Positions 47,438 through 56,858 of a DNA stretch of 64,000 bases are shown here, piece by piece. Numbering within the stretch: position 1 is the first letter of the stretch; every line of letters begins with the position of its first letter. A program made the position numbers and the translations under genes. The stretch comes from Aurantiochytrium sp. KH105. Lineage: Eukaryota > Sar > Bigyra > Thraustochytrida > Thraustochytriidae. The notes beneath the pieces are model-generated. The model was not told the DNA's origin, ran no database searches, and saw nothing but the letters and a program-made list of their open reading frames with translations. Location of the stretch: assembly GCA_003116975.1 (NCBI GenBank), contig BGKB01000026.1, forward strand, positions 806,001 through 870,000, given 5' to 3'.

Positions 47438-50400
47438 ATGACGGCGGCGGCGGCGGCGGCGGCGGCGGCGACGATGGAGGCGCAGACGGCGACGAGCGGC
47501 GCCCGCGAAGAGGTCGTGCGACTTGTGCGTGCGGGAAGGGCGAAGGAGGCCGTGGAAAACGCGCTGCGGGGCATGCCGCTCGAAACGTCGTCGCTGGGGC
47601 TCGTGTGCGCGCTGCTCGTGCTCCAGCGCAGCCTTGCGCTCGACGCCGACGCAAACGAAAGCCTGGCATCGTACGAAAGCCTTGTAGAGACCGTCTCTGA
47701 TGCTCTGCGCGCAGAGAAGAAACGGGTCCCGCTCGCGCAGACACGACGCGGGGGCCGTCTCGTGTCGTTTGGGCGCTGCGACTTGCAGCTCGGCTACGCC
47801 ACAGCAGATTCCGTGGCCATTCAGGTCCTCCCGCGTCGCATCGACCTCGACGTGCGCATCACCAAACTTTCCACCGCGCTCCATCACACGGTTGCCGTCG
47901 ACCAGCACGGCCGCATCTGGACATGGGGCCATGGCCAGCATGGCCGACTCGGCCTTGGCGACGAGAAGACGCGCATCGAGCCAAACCTCGTACGCGAGAT
48001 GGCCTCTCACGTTGTCACGCGCGTCGCTACGGGCAAGGACCACACGCTTGCCGTGACCTCCCAAGGCAACCTCTACGCGTGGGGCAGCAACGAAAAGGGT
48101 CAGCTCGGTATCGGCTCTGGGCGTGGCAGCGCTCAGCCACGCCGCGTCAGGCTCCCTGCCGAGGAATCCAAATCTAGCGCCGTAGGCAGCGTCGACAGTG
48201 ACCTGATCAACGAGCGATCACGGCCTTCTGTCCGTCTCATCGCGGCCAGTGCCACGCATTCGGTTGCAACTGACAACCTCGGCCGCGCCTACGCCTGGGG
48301 TGCAAACGACAAGTGCCAGCTCGGAGTAAGGGACACCCTTACCAGTCGCGTTGCCTCGCCTCGCCTCATGACCGCGGGCGTGCGCCTTGCATCCTCGGGT
48401 ATTATTCAAGCTTGCGCTGCTGAAGGTGTCACGTATCTCTTGTCCAAGTCTGGCGATGTCCTGCAAATTGGGCTTGGCCTTCATGCGCCAACAAAGGTTC
48501 GTCTTCGCCTTCGTAGTGGAGACGGCGACGATGATGAGCATGCCGATTGGTCGTATGGCGGTCGCGGTGGCGAAAGCGGGGTGCGCGTGAGCCATCTCGC
48601 GTGTGGGCCCAGCCATGCTGCTGCAGTCACCACCGAGGGCATGCTCTTCACATGGGGAACCCACGCAAGCCTTTTGGGCCACGCAGGCAAAGGGTGCGAT
48701 CGTAACAATGAACAAGCACATACAACCAGGCCAAGCCGCGTCACGGCCTTGAGGAGGCAGCGCATCGTCTCGGTTTCCTGTTCGCGGAATCACACGTGTG
48801 CCCTTGACCATCGGGGTAACATGTACACTTGGGGTAATGGCGAGCGTGGTGCACTAGGTTCCTCGCAAACCTACCAGCCCACACCGACGCGCCTTACAAC
48901 CTTGCGCGGTATCTGTGCCGCCGCCGCCGCTGATACCCACACCATTGCGCTCGTGCAGACGCGGGAGCCCAAGTTTGACGAAATCCCACTCGCTGCCGCC
49001 TTTGGGGTCGAGGGAGTAGAAGGATCATGGTCAAGCGTCTCTTTGCTTGCGGAGGAGTCCGAGCAAAACCTAGGCTCCGATGGGACGAGCGCGCCGGATG
49101 ACTTGGTAGAGCCCATCGCGGGTGACTATCCTGACGACGAAAGCGACAGCGAAGGAGAATCTGACCATGACGGGCATGCAGTAGTTCATCAGCCCATGAG
49201 TTTACAGCTCACCTGCGAGCGCGTCATGGCGGACTCTGTAAATTTATGGAACGTTGTGTCCACATGGGAGTTTGCAGACAGACTGTATGCCGTCTCTCTC
49301 GCAAACTTTTGCAAACGGTTTGTCGCACTCAACCTTGATGTTGTTCTCACAATGAGCAACACTTCAAAAGTCGAGGAACGTATCGCTCGTCTCTGTGCTG
49401 AGCCCCTCTTTGATTTGGATCAAGTCCTGGCCGCGGAAACGTGCCAAGATCCTGCACAAGAGCAGGCTGGGGCCGCAAGCCCCGCCCACGTCTCTGACTT
49501 CGCCCGTATGCGTTCCCAAAGTGTAGTCAGCGCATTCTCGACCGCCAGCGACCTTGAGGATCGTGGCATGCGCTGTCAGTTCAGTCCCATGGGTCCTGGC
49601 GTTGGCGCCGCAGCCTGTCCACCGGCAACAACAGCAAAAGTTGACCTCAGCTCGCTCTCGTTGCCTCGACTGCGGAAGCGCCTCGAGGCCTGCGAGCGTC
49701 AGCGTCTCGGGACGGAAGATATGCAGCTGAAACTCATGGCGTCAACGCCCGATCGTCGCAAGCCCCAGGCAAAGCGTGCACGAGCGCTTGATGAGCAAAT
49801 GGCAGATATTCTCGCATCCATGCAGCTCATCGAAGACGAAATCACGCTTCGTCTAGCAAGCAGTAAAACCTGCGCTACGCCACAGGACGACTCGGACAAC
49901 CTGTACTGGTGCAGGACGTGCGACGTTCGTGTCAATAGCGAGAACGCCATGGTTCACCATGTGTCGGGCAAAAAGCACCGTCGCAATCAAGCCAGGGAGC
50001 AGGAAAGGATAAAACTCGACGCCCAAAAGGTAAAGTCGCGTGGCCATGCTCTGGCCACGCAACCGTCCTCCGATGGGCCAACGCATCGGCGGGATGCCTC
50101 AAATCCGTGGCAAAGCCCGCAAGTTGACAGGGGTGCAGGAGCTCATCCTGTGCGACCCGAGACGGAGCCTCGTCGGCGATCTGGGTCCGTGGCCGCGGGC
50201 GCTAGTTTGCGTGACATTCAGCAGGAAGAAGAGTCCCGTAAACTCTTTCAGGAGCAGCGTCGACGATACTTGCAGAGCCAAGGCATGCTTCCTGCCACTC
50301 CGCAGCAGGGTACATGGTCGAAGCAAGTGAGCGGCGCGGCGCCTCCTTCCATGTCGCTTACGGATTCACCCCTGGCCTCGGCTTATCTGTCGCCGCTGAC

Positions 50401-50972
50401 GTCTAGACAGCGCTCAGGAAGCATGTTAGCTACCCCTGCAGGATCAGCAGGCGCAAGTGGAGGAGGTAGCGCGCGATCGCTTCAGCTGGGAGAATCGAGC
50501 GTGACATCGTCATCGCCGCGGGTTCCCACCTATGTTGCCGCTTCGCCCGAAACGAAGGACGCAAGCGGGCCGCCGCCTCGAGGCGTCTCCTTAAGTGACT
50601 ACCTGACGCCAAAGACCAAGTCTAACCGAGCCTCGGCTGCGCCGTGGGCGCAACAAGCTCGTGCGAAGTCGACCTCTCGCAAGGACAAGAGCGCGAGTGG
50701 TTCGCAGGGAACAGTCCTTCGCGCAATGCAACAATCCCTCGACCTTCAAAGCATTCAGATGGAGCAACAAGAAGAGAACGTGACCGGTCGTAACCGCTGT
50801 GACCTTCAAGTCTCGAGTTGGGGCATGCACACGCGTAATGGAGAACAGACGCTCTCTGATATTCAGTCGCAACAGGCGCTAGAAATGGAGTCAGAACGTC
50901 TTGCCATGGAGCTCGCGGCGCAAGAGGGGCTGCAGCAGGATGCCATCTTTTCCAGGTCTCAGCAACAGCAAA

Positions 50973-51006
<34 letters not shown>

Positions 51007-51274
51007 CTTGCAGCAAAGCTCCAAGTCCCGCAAGTCGAGACCACGTCGAAGCGGCGGAAGCAAGAAGAAGTCGAGTCAATCGACTTCATCTACATCAACG
51101 CCAACACCGACATCAAGTTCGTCTGGAGGCGAAGGCCCGAGCAATGCTGGGCCCAAGCGAAATGCCAAGGCCAAAAGTAGATCTTCGCAGCCGCATGGCC
51201 GCCATGAACGACGCAAAGCAGCAAAAGGGGCTACTGCTGCCTCTTCACGCCAGCCGCAGTCTGTCACTGTTTGA
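47438..51274 (+). CDS. RCC1-repeat / BACK-like / U1-type zinc-finger protein (IBtk-like layout)
   Basis: 1278 residues from ATG 47438 (first ATG; poly-Ala follows). Residues about 106-508 are RCC1 beta-propeller repeats (GRIWTWGHGQHGRLGLGD, GNLYAWGSNEKGQLGIG, GNMYTWGNGERGALG). Residues about 595-660 resemble the helical part after a BTB domain (SVNLWNVVSTWEFADRLYAV). A U1/matrin-type C2H2 finger lies at about 825-850 (YWCRTCDVRVNSENAMVHH, then KKHRR). The C-terminal 400 residues are Ser/Gln-rich with two SLxDIQ-like motifs and a poly-Gln tract. RCC1 plus BACK recalls IBtk-type ubiquitin-ligase adaptors; the added RNA-binding-type finger is not standard for them. Confidence 0.85.
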
Positions 51275-51356
51275 CCAGGGAGCGAGTAGACTAAATTCTC
51301 ATTTTTTCCTTGCAGACAAATCAGGTCCCACTCTTTTTTTTTTTTTCCTCTATCCT

Positions 51357-52146
51357 CTATTTCTTCTTCTTCGAAGCCTTTGCCTCGTAATATTGCTGCT
51401 CTGCCTCGGTCCATTCCCGGAACTTGTCCCTCAGCGAGATGGAGTCGGCATCACCACGACTCGACTTGACGGCTCCGCCCTCGGCCTCTACGTTAACATC
51501 TTCTTCAAAGCTCTCTGCAGAGGCTGCGACGTTGCTCTTCATGTCGTGGCCAAGTTCACGCTTGACGCGCTCATAAGCTTCGTATTCTGAGAGTCCCTTC
51601 TCCTTCATGTACTTGAGCTGAAGGCCAACAAAGCGGAAGGCAACAGGCATCGAGGAGCGCACTTCCGGATCATAGACTTCTGAGCTGAGAAGCTCCGGGT
51701 TGCGTCGGTAGAATCGCTGCAAGAGACCCTCCTCGGGGAACTTGATCGACTTGCGGTACTCCTTGAACTCCCAGGGTTCCGAAGGCGGGATCGCCTTCAT
51801 GATGTCAAACCATTTGGGCTGCGCGATTTCACATCACGAGGAAAGTCAGTCTTAAGGCTTCCTTTTGTCTTTTCAATCTCTCTCCCAAAGGATTTTAGGC
51901 ACTCTTCACGCCCGCGCTCGCAACGCGAGCTCATCTTGCCCTTTCTCACCCCCGCCACCACGGGCTGACAAGCAAAGTCGAGACGATCTGGTCGCCCTTG
52001 CCTTCCCCCTCCCCCCTCCCCGTTTTCCGGGCAAGCGAGAGCCTGTATCGTGCACGTACCTTGCGCTGGATGGCGCCCTTGTTCATGAGTCTCTCTGTGC
52101 GCTCGACGATGTTCATCGTCTTGCGGAAGGCCTTCCACGCCGACAT
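51357..52146 (-). CDS. MRPS23: Mitochondrial small ribosomal subunit protein mS23
   Basis: Two exons, 52060-52146 and 51357-51818, are separated by a 241-base GT-AG intron (AAG/GTACGT...CGCAG, phase 0) and give 182 residues. The exon 1 end plus exon 2 start reads TMNIVERTERLMNKGAIQRK then PKWFDIMKAIPPSEP. This matches the mS23 N-terminus (RTRDLVRAGVL...PLWFDVYDAFPP in human). Then come KFPEEGLLQRFY, VAFRFVGLQLKYMKEKGLSEYEAY and a lysine-rich end. mS23 sits in the mitoribosomal small subunit. Without splicing, exon 2 alone would start at an internal Met. Confidence 0.85.
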
Positions 52147-52951
52147 CGTGCTCGCTCTCGTCGCGCGCGCGGGCGCCTCGCCTCGCCTCGCCTCGCCTGC
52201 GCTGTGCTGTGCTGCTGTGCTGCGCCACCCGATCGCCGCCTCGGGACGGCGCTCCAGGCCGGGAGCGCGCGGGCGGGCCGCTCTCCGCGCCCTCGCCGCG
52301 CGCGGGCCTGCCTCGGCGGCTTGCGCGGGCTGGGCTGGGCTGGGCTGGGCTGGGCTCGCTCGCTCTTGTTGTTGTTGTGTGTTTGTTTGTTTGTTTGTTC
52401 TTGCTCTCGCGCTTGGAGGGATCGATCGATCGGTGGCAGCGCAGCGTCGCCGCGGGGTCCCCCGGTCACCCGCCTATCCGTTCACGCGCGCGGGGAGGGA
52501 CGAGGAGGAGGACTTTGATGACGGGGACGAGCGCGACGCGAGGGGAGGCGGGGATGCTGGCTGGACTGGGGAGGAGGAGGAGGAGAGCCTGGCCGGGAAC
52601 GAGGCGCAGATCGGGTCAGCAAAGCACGGGTTGCTGGCGGGGTGGCTGGGCGGCGGGTGGAGTCTTGGGGATTTTTTGGCTTGGCGGGAAGGCCAGAGGA
52701 GAGGCGAGCGAGCGAGTGAGAGGCATTTGTGGAAAAGGGAGGGGAAAGAGGAGAGAGTGCGGCTCGCATTTTGCGGAAAGAAATCGAGGACGGAAAGAGG
52801 TGCACGCGGTGTGATCTGAGAAGCGTGGGTTGCCTGGTGAGAAACGCAGAATTCCAAGTCGTGTCTCCGAGAGGTCGGCGGGCATTGCTCAAAAGCAACT
52901 GTCACGACTCACGAGCACTCGAGCCGCAGGGACAGCGAAACGAGGAGGAGA
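52147..52951. other. Divergent promoter region (mS23 / LRR gene)
   Basis: This holds GGGCT repeats at 52330-52362, (GTTT)n at about 52378-52403, then GA-rich sequence. Start codons of the two flanking genes point outward. No further gene is supported. Confidence 0.5.
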
Positions 52952-53758
52952 ATGATCGCCTCTGCTGCAAAACGAAAGGCGGAGCGTGGGGAGCTAGATC
53001 TTGCATTCTACCCGCACAGAAGCTTGTACGAAAATGACGAACAACGCAGACAAAGCGAGAAAGATGGAGCTGCCGAGGATGAAGCGAACCTTGGTAGTCC
53101 TAACACCAATATGCAACACAAAGTTCAAGCTTGCCAGCTACACATGGTACCTGCAGAGGTGTTCAAGAAGTATCGTATGAAGCGGGACACGGGCCAAGGC
53201 TTGAGAGAGCTCTGGCTTACAAATCAGCGTCTTGCAAGCCTATCGCACAAAATCGGAAGTCTGCTCAATCTCCGCACACTTGGTCTCGCAGGAAATAACC
53301 TTGCCGATCTCCCCGAGACACTGTTCTCACTTCCTCGGCTCGAGCGCCTCATTCTTAGCAATAACCGGCTCGCGTCAATGCCCGATGCACTTGGGAACCT
53401 CGCAACTCTGATGGAGCTACGTCTCGACCACAATGAACTTGAAAGCCTTCCGGCAGGAATCAAGTCGCTACGACGCATGCAGAGACTCTCTGTAAGCGCG
53501 AATAAAATTTCTGAAATCCCATCATTCCTCGTCGGACTTCGCCAATTGATCGAGGTCGATTTCAGTCACAACACATTGCGCTGGGAGTCTGTGTCAGCCT
53601 TGCCATGGGAGGAGATGTCCAGGCAGCTGCAGAGCATTAGCTTTCAAGGCAACAAAGAGGTCTTTGAGGCGCCACCAGGTCTTCTTTGTCTCGAAGCTCT
53701 CGAGCAGGTTCTTCTTGCGGGCAAAAGCCTCTCACTACCTGTCGGAAATCAGAGATGA
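52952..53758 (+). CDS. Leucine-rich-repeat protein
   Basis: 268 residues from ATG 52952. A charged N-terminal segment of about 75 residues precedes five to six LRRs of the 23-residue type (LRTLGLAGNNLADLPETLFS, LERLILSNNRLASMPDAL, LMELRLDHNELESLPAGI, MQRLSVSANKISEIP). They run to about residue 235. The repeat type matches intracellular ROCO/RSU1/SHOC2-like LRR proteins, which act in protein binding. There is no signal peptide or transmembrane segment. It may carry an unseen upstream exon. Confidence 0.85.
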   Translation: MIASAAKRKAERGELDLAFYPHRSLYENDEQRRQSEKDGAAEDEANLGSPNTNMQHKVQACQLHMVPAEVFKKYRMKRDTGQGLRELWLTNQRLASLSHKIGSLLNLRTLGLAGNNLADLPETLFSLPRLERLILSNNRLASMPDALGNLATLMELRLDHNELESLPAGIKSLRRMQRLSVSANKISEIPSFLVGLRQLIEVDFSHNTLRWESVSALPWEEMSRQLQSISFQGNKEVFEAPPGLLCLEALEQVLLAGKSLSLPVGNQR

Positions 53759-53972
53759 CGACGTCTACGATCAGTGTTTGCAAGGCAGTAGTGAACATGA
53801 AGTCTCGGACTGCAAGTGTAAGCGCGCGGACGCGCTGCCGCGTGAAAGACCGCAAGCAAGATGCGCATGTATAGTATTAAAGTTTTGTTCGCCAGGAGAA
53901 AGACGTGGTGGGAGAGGAAAAGAAGTAGAAGAAAAGATAGAAAAGAAAAGACACGAAGGCTTCACTGTCAAG

Positions 53973-54689
53973 TTACTGTTTGGCGAATGCAGCGTGTACT
54001 TCGTGCGTAGCCGTGAGCTTGAAACCCTGCGAACCATCCTTGGCGAGCTTGGCATTCTCTACAGTATCAAAGTCTACGAAAGCCACATTCTTGGCGGCGA
54101 AATAACGTACGCCTTCAAGACCGGGAAACTGTTTGAAAAGAATTTCGAGGGCCTCCTTTGAAGCCTCGGAAGGCAGGTTCTGCAAAAGAAGCACCTTGTG
54201 TGGTGGTGCTTCGACCTCTGGCTGAGCAGGGTTTGCAGGACCTTCGGAGGTGTCCATCGGAACACTGCCAGAGACAGCAGCGCTCGTAGGCTCTTGAGAC
54301 CCATTCGTATCACTCTTGATCATTTTTGCAGGTGCGGCATCAGGGCGTTTGGGGCCCTGCGTGGCTCCATCCTCTGGCTTTCGCTTGACGCGCGGCTTGA
54401 AGGTCCCGTCGAGACGGGCAATAACATCCGACTTCGTTTTCGCGTATTCGATTCTGATTTCCTTCCCATACATGGTTGCCCCGGTCATTGCTTTTTTGGC
54501 CTCGGTTGCCTGAAGCACCTCCTTGAAGATGATCCATGCCTGGCCGCGCAGCTTGTTGCGCCGCGAGCATACAATGTCGAGGATCGTCCCGTACCTTGAG
54601 AAAGCCGTGTACAGCATCAGTTTGATGCGGTCCGGGTGCACCTTTTCCTCTAGACCGCGTAGGTATAGCGTGTGGCTTGGCGTCTCCAT
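53973..54689 (-). CDS. U1A/U2B''-type snRNP protein (two RRMs)
   Basis: 238 residues from ATG 54689. RRM1 (about 5-85) has RNP2 LYLRGL and RNP1 RGQAWIIF, the exact style of U1A/U2B''/SNF proteins, with the KLMLYTAFSRYG helix. A charged linker follows, then RRM2 (about 165-238) with VLLLQNLPSEASKEAL and NVAFVDFDTVENAK. These proteins bind stem-loops of U1 or U2 snRNA in the spliceosome. One gene for both is common outside vertebrates. Confidence 0.93.
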   Translation of the reverse strand: METPSHTLYLRGLEEKVHPDRIKLMLYTAFSRYGTILDIVCSRRNKLRGQAWIIFKEVLQATEAKKAMTGATMYGKEIRIEYAKTKSDVIARLDGTFKPRVKRKPEDGATQGPKRPDAAPAKMIKSDTNGSQEPTSAAVSGSVPMDTSEGPANPAQPEVEAPPHKVLLLQNLPSEASKEALEILFKQFPGLEGVRYFAAKNVAFVDFDTVENAKLAKDGSQGFKLTATHEVHAAFAKQ

Positions 54690-55249
54690 GGTGTTCGCGT
54701 CTTTGTCACGCGCTTGCCTTGTCGCTGTCGCGTCGGCAGCTCACAGAGCCTGCCACGCTTCAACCAAATTTGGCGTTTCGACGCTACGTCTGGCCGTGCG
54801 ATGTGGGCTGCCGAGCAAGCAAGTAAGCAAGCAAGCGTAGAAGGCAGGCAGACAAACAGACAGGGGAACAGACAGACGAGCGCTAGAGCGTGCCCGCGCA
54901 CGGCCGCACCGCTCGCTCTCCGCAAAACGAGAATTGCCAAGTCGTCGGGAGCCAAAAAAAAAAAATTATTGAAAGCCAAGGCAGGCCCATCGTGGATAGG
55001 CCCACCCATCCATTCGAGGCCACAACATCCATTCTATATTTTTCAAAGAGAACAACATCGATGACTTTTGGGCAAAACAAAATGCAAAAAGCCGCCATCG
55101 TGCGTGAATGGCACACGGCTCTATCGTTCGTACGAATGAATACACGCATGCAAAATAACATGCATCCGGACGCGTAAAAAAAAATAAATCAAAAACGAGA
55201 AAGTGACAGTAAAGGGGAAATAAACTTTGTGCACAGCGCTAGGCTAGCC
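54690..55249. other. Intergenic region
   Basis: Leader of the U1A-like gene with a (CAAG)n-type repeat at about 54812-54838, then an A run at 54955-54966 and AT-rich 3' sequence of the next minus-strand gene. No gene is supported. Confidence 0.5.
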
Positions 55250-56449
55250 TTACATGAGGAGTTGATGGCCACGGTTCGCTGCGTAGAGCGCATGGTAGCC
55301 AAGAGCAGCCTCGTCCTCATGGTCGCGCGGATCGCGATCGTGATGACCCGCCGCGAAAACTTGCTCGCCATGAGCGGGTGATCCGACCCTGATATCGCGA
55401 TCCTTGCGAGGTAATGACTCGCTAGAAGGCCTCAAAAGAGGTTCGGGAGACGTATCCGCGAGAAAACAGACTCGCCAGCGCAAGGCGCCCGGAACACGTT
55501 CGGTCGTAAGAGAGCAACTGCGAATTGCCCAAAAGTCGATCGCGTGGTCTTGACAGCCGACTTTGCCTTCGGGCATGCACATGGCCTGCGCGCAAAGCTT
55601 GTGAACGACGCGAGGGTTCTGACAAAAGGAGCACAAGTAGGTTTTGCTCGCGATTTGGAGACAGAATCTCCCTGCGCCACAAACCGGCGCACGATGGGTG
55701 GGTGAGGTTCCGCTGGGCATCTTGATGCCCGGCTTCGATGCCGGCGCTGCCCGCTTGGCTTTCGCCATAGCGGGCAAGGCTGGGGCGGATGCCTTGCTCG
55801 CAGATTTGGTCGAGAGGCTTGTTTCTTTGGGCTTTGTGGACTTTGCGGCGCGTGGTGTCTTGGTCTTTCCTGCGCCGTCGACAGCTAATACTTTTCCGGT
55901 CGCCGCGGCTCGGCGCCGAGGCTTTTTCGCAACCGGGACGGGCGAAATCGTCGCTGCTTGGGCTTCCCTGGCTCGCTTCGCCAAGGCCCCTGCTCCGGAC
56001 CTGCTCCTCGTCATGATCCGGCGCGCGGGCTCCTTTGGCGTCGACGCCGCGGCCTGTTGCTGCTGCTGCTGCTGCTGCTGCTCCCGCTGCTTGTCATCGG
56101 GGCCGCCGCTCCCCGCGCTGCGGCTTCGGGCGCGCGAGGTCGAGGCCCCTGCCGCCGCTGCCGCCGCCGGCGCGGGCTCCGCCGTCGCAGTCGCGGGCGT
56201 CGTCGTCGCGCTCGTCGTGCTCGTCGCCGCCGTCGCCGGCGTCGCGGCATCCAGCTCCTTGGCGGCCGCCGCGGCGCCCTTGCTCGCTCTACCGCGCGGG
56301 GGCGCCATCCCGCGCGGCAGTCCCCGCCCTCCCGCCGCCCTCTCCCGCGCGCGCCGCGCTCCGCGATTGCCACACCGCGGCTTCCCGAGCGAGGCCAGGT
56401 CGCCCGGCAGGCGGAGAAATCCGAACTGCGTCTCATGGCGACTCGCCAT
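55250..56449 (-). CDS. Basic Ala/Lys/Pro-rich protein with Cys-rich C-terminal zinc-finger-like region
   Basis: 399 residues from ATG 56449; a further in-frame ATG at 56551 would add 34 residues encoded largely by the (CTTG)n repeat, so I prefer the inner start. Residues 45-270 are Ala/Thr/Lys/Arg-rich with a poly-Gln stretch and resemble histone-H1-like or AT-hook-like tails. Residues about 270-320 carry eight Cys/His (CGAGRFCLQIASKTYLCSFC, then HKLCAQAMC and CQDH), plausibly a zinc-binding fold. The tail is charged. I do not recognise it; a chromatin role is only suggested by composition. Confidence 0.7.
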   Translation of the reverse strand: MASRHETQFGFLRLPGDLASLGKPRCGNRGARRARERAAGGRGLPRGMAPPRGRASKGAAAAAKELDAATPATAATSTTSATTTPATATAEPAPAAAAAAGASTSRARSRSAGSGGPDDKQREQQQQQQQQQAAASTPKEPARRIMTRSRSGAGALAKRAREAQAATISPVPVAKKPRRRAAATGKVLAVDGAGKTKTPRAAKSTKPKETSLSTKSASKASAPALPAMAKAKRAAPASKPGIKMPSGTSPTHRAPVCGAGRFCLQIASKTYLCSFCQNPRVVHKLCAQAMCMPEGKVGCQDHAIDFWAIRSCSLTTERVPGALRWRVCFLADTSPEPLLRPSSESLPRKDRDIRVGSPAHGEQVFAAGHHDRDPRDHEDEAALGYHALYAANRGHQLLM

Positions 56450-56858
56450 CGTCGGGAAATAAGGAAGCAAGCAAGCAAGCAAGCAAGCGAGCAATGCAAG
56501 TTGAAGCAAGCGATCTCGAGGATACTGGGAATGCCCTCGACCTGCTCGCATCGTCGCGGCTTGCTGCTCCGCGTTGGCGCTTCGTCGTCCACGTGCGAGA
56601 CGACACGCAAAATATTTGGAGGCGTGAGTGGAAGACGTCGAGATGCGAGAATTGTGTGTTCATGGGTCAAGGTGGGATGGTAGTATACGGTGCCATCCAT
56701 TCCAGTCATCCATCCCTGGCTGGATGGTGGGACAAGGGCATGATGGGGGCGATATGTCGACATGAGCCGCCATGCTTGTACAAGGGCGGAATCTTGCAAG
56801 GAGCTGTACTCGTAATGTTCGTGCAATTTACCTTCTACATTACTTTTTTTTTAAAAAG
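56450..56858. other. Short intergenic region with (GCAA)n repeat
   Basis: A (GCAA)n tract at 56467-56492 in the leader of the basic protein gene. The rest holds nothing supported; a run of T lies at 56847-56855. Confidence 0.5.

Noticed and set aside
46336-47744. Long Ala/Arg/Pro-rich minus-strand frames upstream of the RCC1 gene
   Set aside because: They arise from extreme GC content and the CATCC repeat, overlap the RCC1 start region and show no conserved motif.
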